Part shown: positions 1 to 7,475 of the stretch, piece after piece
Layout: every line of letters begins with the position of its first letter
Position numbering within the stretch: the first letter of the stretch is position 1
Virus record (IMG/VR): IMGVR_UViG_3300017991_001303
Location: 1 to 28,521 of that record
Reading direction: 5' to 3' (one strand)
Source of the DNA: a virus
DNA length: 28,521 bases
The notes under the pieces: generated by a model
Seen by the model: the letters and a program-made list of their open reading frames with translations, nothing else
Told to the model about the DNA's origin: nothing
Database searches by the model: none
Made by a program: the position numbers and the translations under genes

Positions 1-2
1 AA

Positions 3-947
3 GCCTTCAAAACCGCTGACCTTTCTTTGGACGATAACTGCTTTTATGACGTGTTGCCCGAGTATTTTTTGTATCGTTACATGAATGCGAAAAATGAGGT
101 CACAAAGCATGTTTTGGAGACCTTTGATCGTCCTGAGAATTATCAGCATATGATGAATCTGGTTCAAATGCTCTCTGACATTGAGTCGAGGGATCTAAAC
201 GTCGATATTGAGCCTATCAAGCATCTTTTGTCTTCTGTGAAGGGCAAGAACTTTCATCGCACTCTTCGCACGTCGCGTTGGGTGTGTGATTATGATGCGT
301 GGGGGACGGTGACTGGCCGACTTTCGACAAAGCCTAAGTCTTTTCCGATTTTGACGATGGGCAAGGAGTTCCGAGGGTGCATTAAACCGAACAATGATTG
401 GCTTTTGGAGCTTGATTTCAATGCAGCAGAGTTGAGAGTACTCCTGGCTCTATCCGAGCAAGATCAGCCACAAAATGACATCCACGATTGGAATGTTCAG
501 AACGTTTTCAACAATCAATTGACCCGTGAAGACGCAAAGACAAAGACTTTTGCTTGGTTGTATTCTTCCAACGAAAACAAGCAGTTACAGCAGCTTTACA
601 ACAAAGATTTTGTTCGAAATAAGTTCTGGGATGGCTTCAAAATCAAGACAGATTATGGTAGAATAATGGATAATGTAGACGAGCATCACGCTCTGAACTA
701 CATTGTACAGAGCACCACGATTGATATGGTGCATGAACAGGCATATAAGGTTTTTAAGCTTTTGGAGGGGATGAAAAGCAATATCGCATTTCTTGTTCAC
801 GATGCTGTATACATCGATCTCGCAAACGACGAACGACAGACGATTGTAGAAATACTTGACACGTTCAAAAAAACCCGCTATGGTAACTTCAAGGTCAATG
901 TCTCGGCAGGCAGAAATCTTGGAGAAATGAAGAAATTAAATTTATGA
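3..947 (+). CDS. polA: DNA polymerase I family A, C-terminal part (5' truncated by window edge)
   Basis: Template-directed DNA synthesis in phage replication. The reading frame is open to the window edge, so the N-terminal part lies upstream. Counting from the first possible in-window start (TTG at 27), the palm and fingers motifs are in order: VTGRLS near residue 95; motif A LLELDFNAAELR (126-137) with the first catalytic Asp; motif B R167-x3-K171-x7-Y179 (the O helix, here YS instead of YG); motif C VHDA (257-260) with the second catalytic Asp. Family members usually have HDE at motif C, so Ala for Glu is unusual. The stretch between motifs B and C (about 80 residues) is shorter than in Klenow polymerase, so the fingers are compact. 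The stop overlaps the next start by 4 bp (ATGA). The family call is secure. Whether it is the replicative enzyme is unclear, because a DnaE-type polymerase is also encoded. Confidence 0.93.
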   Translation, partial: AFKTADLSLDDNCFYDVLPEYFLYRYMNAKNEVTKHVLETFDRPENYQHMMNLVQMLSDIESRDLNVDIEPIKHLLSSVKGKNFHRTLRTSRWVCDYDAWGTVTGRLSTKPKSFPILTMGKEFRGCIKPNNDWLLELDFNAAELRVLLALSEQDQPQNDIHDWNVQNVFNNQLTREDAKTKTFAWLYSSNENKQLQQLYNKDFVRNKFWDGFKIKTDYGRIMDNVDEHHALNYIVQSTTIDMVHEQAYKVFKLLEGMKSNIAFLVHDAVYIDLANDERQTIVEILDTFKKTRYGNFKVNVSAGRNLGEMKKLNL

Positions 948-1258
948 AAACATTACATTACAAGCTTGTCCGAGATCGAATTCCAGAGATCATCGAAGAA
1001 GCCGGCAAAACTCATCAAACCACTATTATTAATGGGGAGGATCTTAGAGTCGCCGCGCTTAATAAGCTTCAAGAAGAAGTAATGGAATTTGTTGAAAACC
1101 CCAGTGCTGAAGAGGCTGCGGATATCGTGGAAATCCTTCACCTTACTCTCAGTAGAGAAGGCATCACGGATGCTCAGGTTATGACGGCTGTCACTGTTAA
1201 GCGTATTGAGTGTGGTGGCTTTGACATGGGTTACATGTTGGAGTGGGTTGAGGAATGA
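944..1258 (+). CDS. MazG-like nucleotide pyrophosphohydrolase (COG4997-type)
   Basis: All-alpha NTP pyrophosphatase family, expected to hydrolyse non-canonical or excess (d)NTPs to monophosphates. The N-terminus shows the family hallmark KLVRDRIPEII. It is followed by a metal-binding EE-x2-E motif (EEVMEF, about residues 44-49) and a second acidic helix (EEAADIVEIL, about 56-65). Length (104 aa) fits the compact single-domain members. It starts inside the polA stop (ATGA overlap) and its own end overlaps the next gene by 4 bp, so the three are probably translationally coupled. Its place next to the polymerase suits a role in controlling the nucleotide pool; substrate specificity cannot be read from the sequence. 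Confidence 0.82.
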   Translation: MKTLHYKLVRDRIPEIIEEAGKTHQTTIINGEDLRVAALNKLQEEVMEFVENPSAEEAADIVEILHLTLSREGITDAQVMTAVTVKRIECGGFDMGYMLEWVEE

Positions 1259-2115
1259 TTGTTGTGGGATTGGGAAAAGCAGGTTGTAACATTGCGAAGG
1301 CTTTTTCAAAGTTCCCGCAATATGAAACTTTTACTATCGATACAAACGACGACGCAAGTAATATAATTAAGGAATGTTCCTCTCACGAAGAGTATGACGC
1401 AAAGTTTCCTGACCTAAAGTTAGATATTCAAAACGAAGAAGTTTTGGTTGTTATTGCTGGCGCAGGAAAGATCTCTGGTGGCTCTTTACGTTTGTTGGAG
1501 CAACTTCAAAACAATAAGATTACAGTTCTTTACATTGAAAGCGATCTAACGATTATGTCTGAGATACAAAAGAAGCAAGAAAGAATTGTTTCTTCTGTTC
1601 TTCAAGAGTATGCTCGTTCAGGCGTGTTAGAGCGTATTATTATGGTCAATAACGCGCACATTGAGCGAAGCATTGGCGATATGTCTATTATTGGTTATTA
1701 CGATACTCTAAACCAAGCGATTGTAAATATCATTCATATGACAAACGTATTCAAGCACTCAGAGCCTGTAATCGGCAACTTTATTACACCGTCAGAGTTG
1801 TCTCGTATCTGTACCATTGGCGCAGTATCATTAGAGGGCGACGATTATACTGAGTACACAGAAAAATGGTTTTACCCCTTGACAAACACCAAGGACGTAG
1901 TGTACTATTACGGTATTGGCGAGGATGATTTGAAGAACGACGGCACACTCTTCAGAAAGATTAACAACTTTGTTAAATCTCGCCTTGACACAGGAACCAA
2001 TGTATCGTATGGTGTGTTCAGAACGAGTTACGAGCAGAAATATTGTTATTGCGTTCGTTACTCTTCTATGGTACAGTATGTTGAAGAACTTTTAGGCGAT
2101 CAGGATATTAGCTGA
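1255..2115 (+). CDS. Divergent FtsZ/tubulin-like GTPase (putative)
   Basis: The layout of the tubulin/FtsZ GTPase domain can be recognised although identity is low. A glycine-rich beta1-turn GLGKAGCN sits at residues 5-12. It is followed by a strand ending FTIDTND (26-32), comparable to FtsZ AINTD. The FtsZ tubulin-signature position is occupied by IAGAGKISGGS (67-77), with strand KITVLYIES after it. Next comes a long helix, then IIMVNNAHIERSIGD, comparable to the FtsZ LIIIPNDKLL region, and a YYDTLNQAIVNIIHMTNVF helix comparable to the one before the FtsZ NVDFADV segment. At 286 aa it is shorter than FtsZ and near phage PhuZ size. The canonical GGGTGTG loop is altered, so GTP hydrolysis is uncertain. 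It is coupled by ATGA to the MazG-like gene. A Rossmann-type enzyme is the main alternative. Confidence 0.5.
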   Translation: MIVVGLGKAGCNIAKAFSKFPQYETFTIDTNDDASNIIKECSSHEEYDAKFPDLKLDIQNEEVLVVIAGAGKISGGSLRLLEQLQNNKITVLYIESDLTIMSEIQKKQERIVSSVLQEYARSGVLERIIMVNNAHIERSIGDMSIIGYYDTLNQAIVNIIHMTNVFKHSEPVIGNFITPSELSRICTIGAVSLEGDDYTEYTEKWFYPLTNTKDVVYYYGIGEDDLKNDGTLFRKINNFVKSRLDTGTNVSYGVFRTSYEQKYCYCVRYSSMVQYVEELLGDQDIS

Positions 2116-2146
2116 TCGTACTCTAACCCAAGAAAGGAAATAAAAA

Positions 2147-2923
2147 ATGGGTATCAATCTAGACAAAATGCGAGAGAAGCTCGCAGCCTTGCGAGGTGAG
2201 GGTAAGGGTGGAAACTCTGTTTTCTGGCGTCCCGAGGATGGTGATCAGGATATTCGTATCGTGCCTACTGCTGATGGCGACCCCTTCAAGGAGATGTGGT
2301 TCCACTACAATGTAGAAAAGGGCGGCTTCCTTTGTCCAAAGCGTAACTTTGGCGATAACTGCCCCGTATGTGATTTCGCTTCTCAGCTATGGCGTGAGGG
2401 TGTAGATAACAACGACGATCACTCAAAGAAGATGGCCAAGTCTCTCTTCGTTCGTCAGCGTTTCTTCTCACCGGTTATGGTCCGTGGTCAGGAGGATGCG
2501 GGAGTTCGCGTCTGGGGTTACGGAAAGCTCGCATACGAGAATCTTCTTTCTCTTGTACTCAACCCTGAGTATGGAGATATTACCGATACCGAGTCAGGCA
2601 CTGACCTTACTCTTACTTACGGTAAGCCCCCTGGAGCGTCGTTCCCTCAGACAAAGCTGGTCCCGCGTCGGCGTTCCTCCGCTCTCTGTGAAGATCTAAC
2701 TCCAGATAAGTGCGCAGAGCTTCTTGACAGCATCCCCGATTTTGGTGGGCTGTTTGAGCGTAAGACGACTGCTGATGTTCAGACAATGCTTGATAACTTT
2801 GTTAACTCGCAGGTTGATGATCCAGAGTCGGTTTCTAGCGAGACCAGGAAGTATGGCAACAAGAACAACGATAGCGAGGTCAACGCCGTCGATGCCGCCT
2901 TCGCAGAGCTTGGCGCTCTTTAA
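2147..2923 (+). CDS. Single-stranded DNA-binding protein, T4 gp32-like
   Basis: Coats ssDNA at the replication fork and in recombination, and partners the UvsX/RecA and helicase encoded downstream. The N-terminal basic segment (LDKMREKLAALRG) resembles the cooperativity region of gp32. The core begins FWRPEDGDQDIRIVP. A zinc site is visible as H53, C63, C72, C75 (FLCPKRNFGDNCPVCD), matching the H-C-C-C arrangement of T4 gp32. The C-terminus carries many Asp and Glu, as expected for the partner-binding tail. A clear Shine-Dalgarno (AAAGGAAA) precedes the ATG. Length (258 aa) is slightly below T4 gp32 (301 aa). Confidence 0.9.
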   Translation: MGINLDKMREKLAALRGEGKGGNSVFWRPEDGDQDIRIVPTADGDPFKEMWFHYNVEKGGFLCPKRNFGDNCPVCDFASQLWREGVDNNDDHSKKMAKSLFVRQRFFSPVMVRGQEDAGVRVWGYGKLAYENLLSLVLNPEYGDITDTESGTDLTLTYGKPPGASFPQTKLVPRRRSSALCEDLTPDKCAELLDSIPDFGGLFERKTTADVQTMLDNFVNSQVDDPESVSSETRKYGNKNNDSEVNAVDAAFAELGAL

Positions 2924-2929
2924 TTATCC

Positions 2930-2943
2930 CCTCCGCAGGGAGG
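2930..2943 (+). other. Short hairpin in the spacer after the SSB gene
   Basis: A perfect 5-bp stem CCTCC/GGAGG with loop GCAG lies 6 bp after the SSB stop codon. It is followed by CCCGGGG and not by a T-run, so it is not a typical intrinsic terminator. It may affect mRNA stability or be fortuitous. Confidence 0.3.
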
Positions 2944-2990
2944 CCCGGGGTTACAGGGGTCTCACTTTTCACTTTAAAAGGGAGTTAAAA

Positions 2991-3521
2991 ATGAGTGATT
3001 TTGTAAATCGGCTACGAGAGCTAAATGTTGACACGAATACTTTTGTAACCCTCAAGTACAGCGAGGGCAATGATGTATGGCACATCAATGATGGGTATGT
3101 TACGGACTCGGTTCACGAGACTGCAACTGCTGGCTTGCTTGCAAGTTTGCTTGCTTCTGGCATTCCTGTATATGGCGGCTGGGGCACTCCAAGCGTTGGC
3201 GACGATATTCTTAATAATCTACGCGACAATGGAGAGCTTGATGATTACGAGCGCGGAGAGGATTATTTTGAGGAGTACATTACCGAGCGTCTTGCTGAGA
3301 CCATTTACGATGGTGAGTATTCTCTAGAGTATTCAACCGAGCAGTATGATTACAAGCGTGGTCGCTGTGATATCTCTACTGAGGTTCAGGTTCGTATTAG
3401 CGATATCTTCAACGCTGATGCTGCCACCACCGGTCGTTTTCAGTATTTTGATGCCGACACTTTTGTTTCCGCTTTTGAGGTTTCTGTCGAGACCCCTAAC
3501 GGAACTCTAACACTAAACTAG
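2991..3521 (+). CDS. Hypothetical acidic protein
   Basis: A 176-aa protein that I do not recognise. The ATG at 2991 has a good ribosome-binding site (AAAGGGAG). The open frame continues upstream through the SSB gene, but that part is a shadow of the SSB frame. The protein is rich in Asp, Glu and Tyr, with an Ala/Gly/Leu-rich stretch near residues 45-65 (LLASLLASGIPVYGGWG) and no signal peptide or membrane segment. Position between SSB and RecA suggests an accessory role in replication, but nothing in the sequence proves it. Confidence 0.75.
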   Translation: MSDFVNRLRELNVDTNTFVTLKYSEGNDVWHINDGYVTDSVHETATAGLLASLLASGIPVYGGWGTPSVGDDILNNLRDNGELDDYERGEDYFEEYITERLAETIYDGEYSLEYSTEQYDYKRGRCDISTEVQVRISDIFNADAATTGRFQYFDADTFVSAFEVSVETPNGTLTLN

Positions 3522-3534
3522 AAAGGAAAATAGT

Positions 3535-3747
3535 ATGTTCAAGCGTGTAAGTATTGCTACTTTTGTAACATTTTTGGCTTGCCTTTTTGTTATCAGCACG
3601 GTAGTATTAGGTGGCTGTCCAAGTGCAGAGGTCGATGATGATGACTCATCTGTAGCTGATGACGATGATTCGTCCGTCACCGACGACGACGATTCAGCTG
3701 CCGATGATGATGATTCGGCAGGCGACGACGACGATAGCGCGGAGTGA
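3535..3747 (+). CDS. Small lipoprotein with DDDDS tandem repeats
   Basis: A 70-aa protein with a lipoprotein signal peptide: positive N-terminus (MFKR), hydrophobic core to residue 24, and lipobox LGGC with the lipidated Cys at 28. The mature part is almost entirely five repeats of the type [VAG]-x-DDDDS-[SA]. Asp codons vary freely between GAT and GAC from repeat to repeat, so the array is kept at protein level and is not a recent DNA-slippage product. Similar DDDDS-repeat tails are, from memory, common in lipoproteins of Myxococcota- and Bradymonadota-type bacteria, which suggests a gene taken from or adapted to such a host. A role at the host envelope (for example superinfection exclusion) is possible but unproven. 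Confidence 0.8.
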   Translation: MFKRVSIATFVTFLACLFVISTVVLGGCPSAEVDDDDSSVADDDDSSVTDDDDSAADDDDSAGDDDDSAE

Positions 3748-3751
3748 TGCA

Positions 3752-3925
3752 ATGATCATTGTCGCCGTAATTCTGTCGGGTTGTTTAATATGGTGGTATC
3801 TGTCAGGGTTACTGCGACAGATCAGCGAGATTGAGGAAAGTCTTTCAGCATTACATAAAGATTTTGCTGAGGAAATGTATAAAAGATACATGTTAGAAGA
3901 AAGGGATAAAGATGGCGAAGAGTAA
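3752..3925 (+). CDS. Small membrane protein with one N-terminal transmembrane helix
   Basis: A 57-aa protein starting at ATG 3752. The open frame extends further upstream but only over the lipoprotein repeat region in another frame, so this start is preferred. Residues 1-20 form a hydrophobic segment (MIIVAVILSGCLIWWYLSG). It is followed by a charged, probably coiled-coil tail (about residues 22-57). A membrane anchor plus coiled coil next to a lipoprotein superficially recalls Rz/Rz1 spanin pairs, but the tail is much too short. The 3' end overlaps the RecA start by 14 bp. Confidence 0.65.
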   Translation: MIIVAVILSGCLIWWYLSGLLRQISEIEESLSALHKDFAEEMYKRYMLEERDKDGEE

Positions 3926-5036
3926 ATCAAAGGCTGGCAAGATTTCGATTGACGGTCTACGAAGTCTCATTAACAAGACTTCAGGAGTGGAGTGTGCCCA
4001 CAATCTAAATCAAGCAAACCCTACCGAGGTAAAGGAGTGGATTCCAACTGGCTCACGCTGGCTTGATTCTATCATTTGCCGAGGACAGTTGGCTGGCATT
4101 CCAGTCGGCAAGTTTACGGAGATTGCTGGCCTTGAAGCAACAGGAAAGTCTTTTATGGCTGCGCAGATTGCTGCGAACGCACAGAAGATGGGTATGAATG
4201 TTGTTTATATGGACTCTGAGTCTGCTATTGACCCGGGCTTTTTGCAGCGCACGGGATGTGATTTAGAAAACCTTATTTACGTTCAGGCACAGAGCGTAGA
4301 GCACGTCCTTGAAACTGTTGAGGCAGTTTTGGATTCAGGAGCAGAGCGAACCCTATTCATTTGGGATTCGCTTGCTCTGACCCCGACTGTTTCAGATGTA
4401 GAGGGAGATTTCAACCCGAACTCTACAATGGCTGTCAAGGCTCGTGTTCTATCAAAGGGAATGTCAAAGCTGACGGTTCCAATCGCAAACACACAGTCTG
4501 CGTTTTTGGTTCTCAATCAGTTGAAGACGAATATCCCACAGGGTCCAAATGCGCGTATTATTGCTATGACGACGCCTTACATCACTCCGGGTGGTAAGTC
4601 AATGCATTATGTTTATTCCCTGCGCATTTGGCTAACAGGAAGAAAGGCAAAAGCTGCCTTTATTTTAGATGATAGTGGCTTCCGCATTGGTTCAGAAGTA
4701 AAAGTTAAGTTGGAGAAGTCACGATTTGGAACTGCCGGTAGAAACTGTGCTTTCAAGATTCTTTGGGGCTCAGAAGACATCGGTGTGCAGGATAGAGAAA
4801 GTTGGCTGCAGGCAATTAAGATCTCCGATAACCTGAAGCAAGCAGGTGCTTGGTATTCATTGGTTTATCCAGACGGCACAGAAGAGAAGTTCCAGTCAGC
4901 CCATTGGTTAGATAAGTTAGAGGACGATAAATTTAGAAATCGAGTATTTGAGATTATGGATGAGGAGATTATCAAGAAGTTTGATAATCGCGAGGGAGAC
5001 GCAGGCGATTTCTACGACGTAGATAAAGAAGAGTAA
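3912..5036 (+). CDS. uvsX: RecA/UvsX-family recombinase
   Basis: ATP-dependent strand-exchange protein for recombination-dependent replication and repair. The core follows the RecA plan. Residues 45-52 (PTGSRWLD) precede the Walker A motif GLEATGKS (73-80). The motif VVYMDSESAID supplies the catalytic Glu region. Walker B is LFIWDSLAL. The L1/L2 region includes FLVLNQLKTNIPQGPNARI, and the segment TPGGKSMHYVYSLRIWL matches the family GGKALKFYAS-type motif. Length (374 aa) is between bacterial RecA and T4 UvsX (391 aa). The C-terminal tail is acidic, as is usual. A strong hairpin follows the stop at 5059-5090. Confidence 0.93.
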   Translation: MAKSKSKAGKISIDGLRSLINKTSGVECAHNLNQANPTEVKEWIPTGSRWLDSIICRGQLAGIPVGKFTEIAGLEATGKSFMAAQIAANAQKMGMNVVYMDSESAIDPGFLQRTGCDLENLIYVQAQSVEHVLETVEAVLDSGAERTLFIWDSLALTPTVSDVEGDFNPNSTMAVKARVLSKGMSKLTVPIANTQSAFLVLNQLKTNIPQGPNARIIAMTTPYITPGGKSMHYVYSLRIWLTGRKAKAAFILDDSGFRIGSEVKVKLEKSRFGTAGRNCAFKILWGSEDIGVQDRESWLQAIKISDNLKQAGAWYSLVYPDGTEEKFQSAHWLDKLEDDKFRNRVFEIMDEEIIKKFDNREGDAGDFYDVDKEE

Positions 5037-5047
5037 GTAAAAAAGGG

Positions 5048-5076
5048 TTGACAAACCGGCGGCTGTGGGGTATTCT
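5048..5076 (+). promoter_or_regulatory. Sigma70-type promoter upstream of the exonuclease gene
   Basis: A consensus -35 TTGACA (5048-5053), a 17-bp spacer, and TATTCT (5071-5076, 4 of 6 matches) as -10. The expected transcription start is near 5083, about 30 bp before the ATG at 5113. The -10 box lies in the middle of a long inverted repeat (5059-5090). Confidence 0.6.
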
Positions 5077-5090
5077 TACTCCACAGTCGC
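5059..5090 (+). terminator. 14-bp hairpin after recA, overlapping a promoter
   Basis: Left arm 5059-5072 and right arm 5077-5090 pair over 14 bp around a TTCT loop. Two positions are G-T and so pair only as G-U in RNA, which suggests the RNA form is selected. It is followed by TTTCT. This could end recA mRNA, but the T-tract is weak. As DNA it is also a near-perfect dyad over the -10 box, so an operator is the alternative. Confidence 0.5.
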
Positions 5091-5112
5091 TTTCTACGTT
5101 AGGGGATAACAA

Positions 5113-6081
5113 ATGAAAAGAGTAATGATTGTGGATGCTCTGAATGCTTACTTTAGGGCGTTCATTGTAAATCCAAGTATTTCGATCCACGGACAGCCTA
5201 TTGGTGGTCTGAAGGGCTTTCTAAGCATTCTGCAGAAGCTTTGCCGGGACATCAACCCAGACAGTATTGTAATCGTTTGGGATGGGCCAGGAGGCTCCCG
5301 TAAGCGCCGCCAGCAAAACAAGAATTACAAGGAGGGCCGCAAGCCTATCCGCGTCAACCGTCCAAACAACCTTACGCCCGAGCAGCAGCGTGAGAATATG
5401 GTATGGCAGCAGGTTCGTTTGATTGAATATCTAAACGAACTACCTGTTATTCAGTTCCGCTTTGACGAGATTGAAGCTGACGATGTAATCTCTTATGTTA
5501 GTCGCCTTCCACACTACGAAGGATGGCAGAAGGTTATTGTTTCCAATGACAAGGATTTCATTCAGCTTTGTGATGATGAGACTGTCTTGTTCCGTCCGAC
5601 TCAGAAGGTTGTTCACAACAAGATGAACATTGTTGAGCAGTTTGATATTCATCCTCGCAACTTTGCTGTTGCTCGGGCTATTGCTGGTGATGCTTCCGAC
5701 AATCTTGTGGGAGTTCCTCGCGCCGGACTCAAGTCCATCGCAAAAAATCTTAATTTTCTGAGAGAAGATAAAGATGTGACTTTACACGAGGTTTTCGATT
5801 TCTGCGAGAATACAGAGTCCAAAGCCAAGTTTTTCTCTAACGTTTTAGAGCACAAAGATATAGTTATTAGTAACTATAAACTTATGCAACTGTATGCGCC
5901 AGCCATCTCGTTGCAGAGTCAAGAAAAGGTCCATTACGCACTAAACAACTTTGAGCACGACTACAACAAAACCGAGATTCTTCGTATGATGAATCAGGAT
6001 GGGTTTGGTGTCTTTAATTGGGAGGATTTGCACGGAACTATGAACAAAATCTGCATTGACAAAGCACTGGTGACGGAGTAA
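5113..6081 (+). CDS. 5'-3' exonuclease / flap endonuclease (T4 RNase H, FEN type)
   Basis: Removes RNA primers and 5' flaps on the lagging strand. The N-terminus shows the FEN nuclease motif VMIVDALNAYFRAF. It continues with VIVWDGPGGSRKRRQQNKNYK, where Asp binds metal and the basic helix follows. Next are DEIEADDVISYV and VIVSNDKDFIQL, giving the acidic metal cluster. The helix-hairpin-helix region is AIAGDASDNLVGVPRAGLKS, including the family-wide GD-x-SDN-x-GVPG-like element. Length (322 aa) matches T4 RNase H (305 aa). ATG 5113 has a RBS AGGGGATAA and is preceded by a promoter-like sequence. Confidence 0.92.
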   Translation: MKRVMIVDALNAYFRAFIVNPSISIHGQPIGGLKGFLSILQKLCRDINPDSIVIVWDGPGGSRKRRQQNKNYKEGRKPIRVNRPNNLTPEQQRENMVWQQVRLIEYLNELPVIQFRFDEIEADDVISYVSRLPHYEGWQKVIVSNDKDFIQLCDDETVLFRPTQKVVHNKMNIVEQFDIHPRNFAVARAIAGDASDNLVGVPRAGLKSIAKNLNFLREDKDVTLHEVFDFCENTESKAKFFSNVLEHKDIVISNYKLMQLYAPAISLQSQEKVHYALNNFEHDYNKTEILRMMNQDGFGVFNWEDLHGTMNKICIDKALVTE

Positions 6082-6084
6082 GAT

Positions 6085-7473
6085 GTGGCTATGAATCAAA
6101 CTATCATTGGTAAAAACGAAAACGTTAACTTCTCAAGGTATGGCAAGTCCTTCCAAGAAAAGCTTTGTATGGTAATACTAGATGACCGTGCGTTCGCTGA
6201 CCAGATTGAAGAAGTCCTTGACATTAACTTTTTGGAGCTAAACTACCTAAAACTATTTCTAACAAAGGTTTTCTCTTATCGCGAGAAGTATGGGGTTCAC
6301 CCATCACGCGATATTATGAAGACTATCCTGCGTTCCGACTTGGACGCAGAGAACGAGCTAACAGCAAAGCAAGTACGCGAGTTTTATGTGCGCTCACAAA
6401 TCGCGGATCTTACAGACGTAGAGTATATTAAGGATACGTCGCTTGATTTCTGTAAAAAGCAGAACCTCAAGTCTGCGATGGTCAAGTCTATTGGTCTTCT
6501 ACAGAACTCGTCTTATGATGAGATTTCACAAGTTATTAATGACTCACTGAAACTTGGTATGGACAACGATGAGGGTTATGATTGGAAGAAGGACTTTGAG
6601 GAGCGATTTAAGCCTCGGTTCCGCAACCCTATCTCAACTGGTTGGGATCTAATTGATAACATTTGTAAGGGTGGACTAGGACAGAAGGAGCTTGGCGTTG
6701 TTATTGCTCCGACTGGTGCCGGTAAGTCAATGGTGCTCGTTCACCTTGGAACACAGGCTCTCAAAGCAGGCAAGACTGTTGTTCATTACACACTGGAACT
6801 TCAAGATACGGTTATTGGATCTCGTTACGACTCTTGTCTCACAAAGGTGCCTTTGGGCAATCTTATGTCTTTCAAGGAGAAGATTTACGAAGAGGTTCAG
6901 GACATTGAAGGTCGCCTAATCGTCAAAGAGTATCCAACAAAGTCTGCGACAACTCACACTATTAAGACACACCTTGAAAAGTTGAAGATGCGCAATATCA
7001 ATGTTGATATGATTATTGTTGATTATGCTGATCTTCTTCGTCCGGTTCGCTCACAAAGAGAAAAGAGAAACGAACTAGAAACTATTTACGAAGAACTTCG
7101 CGGCATCGCATCAGAAATGGAGTGTCCAATTTGGACTGCTTCACAGACAAACCGTTCTGGTTTGAATGCCGAAGTTATTACAATGGAGGCGATTTCAGAA
7201 GCGTTCAACAAATGTTTCGTTTCAGACTTTATTTTCACTGTTTCCCGAACTGTGGATGATAAGGTTGCGAACTCTGGTCGCGTCTTTGTAGCAAAGAACA
7301 GAAATGGACCTGATGGGCTTGTATTCCCTATCTTTATGGATACAAGCACAGTCAGTATCAAGGTTTTGCAACCATCTGAGGAAGATGAAAACGTTGAAGT
7401 GAATGCTAAAAAGCAAAAGCAATCACTCGTAGAGAAATACAAGAACTTCAAGAAAAACAAAGGAGAAAACTAA
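6085..7473 (+). CDS. Replicative DNA helicase, DnaB/T4 gp41 type
   Basis: Hexameric 5'-3' helicase of the RecA-fold SF4 family. An N-terminal helical domain (to about residue 170) precedes the motor. Walker A is APTGAGKS (208-215). HYTLELQD supplies the catalytic Glu region. Walker B is MIIVDYADLLRP (about 310-320). The motif WTASQTNRSG carries the sensor Gln of SF4 helicases, and an arginine region follows near SDFIFTVSRT. Length matches gp41 (475 aa). The start is ambiguous: GTG 6085 lies 5 bp after GGAG, while ATG 6091 in the same frame is farther from it. No intein is present, although split inteins are known in gp41 genes of environmental phages. Confidence 0.92.
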   Translation: MAMNQTIIGKNENVNFSRYGKSFQEKLCMVILDDRAFADQIEEVLDINFLELNYLKLFLTKVFSYREKYGVHPSRDIMKTILRSDLDAENELTAKQVREFYVRSQIADLTDVEYIKDTSLDFCKKQNLKSAMVKSIGLLQNSSYDEISQVINDSLKLGMDNDEGYDWKKDFEERFKPRFRNPISTGWDLIDNICKGGLGQKELGVVIAPTGAGKSMVLVHLGTQALKAGKTVVHYTLELQDTVIGSRYDSCLTKVPLGNLMSFKEKIYEEVQDIEGRLIVKEYPTKSATTHTIKTHLEKLKMRNINVDMIIVDYADLLRPVRSQREKRNELETIYEELRGIASEMECPIWTASQTNRSGLNAEVITMEAISEAFNKCFVSDFIFTVSRTVDDKVANSGRVFVAKNRNGPDGLVFPIFMDTSTVSIKVLQPSEEDENVEVNAKKQKQSLVEKYKNFKKNKGEN

Positions 7474-7475
7474 CA

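Noticed and set aside
2724-2990. Upstream extension of the hypothetical gene that starts at 2991
   Set aside because: This part is out of frame with, and fully inside, the SSB gene; the ATG at 2991 has a good RBS.
3630-3744. GAT/GAC tandem tract as a DNA repeat or CRISPR-like array
   Set aside because: The repeat is at protein level (DDDDS) with varying codons; there are no spacers.
3752-3925. i-spanin (Rz) with the adjacent lipoprotein as Rz1
   Set aside because: The soluble part is only about 37 residues, the lipoprotein is Asp-repeat and not Pro-rich, and no holin or lysin is nearby.
7081-7088. Sixth ACTATTTA octamer
   Set aside because: It lies inside the helicase coding sequence (Thr-Ile-Tyr codons region) far from any start codon, so it is treated as chance.
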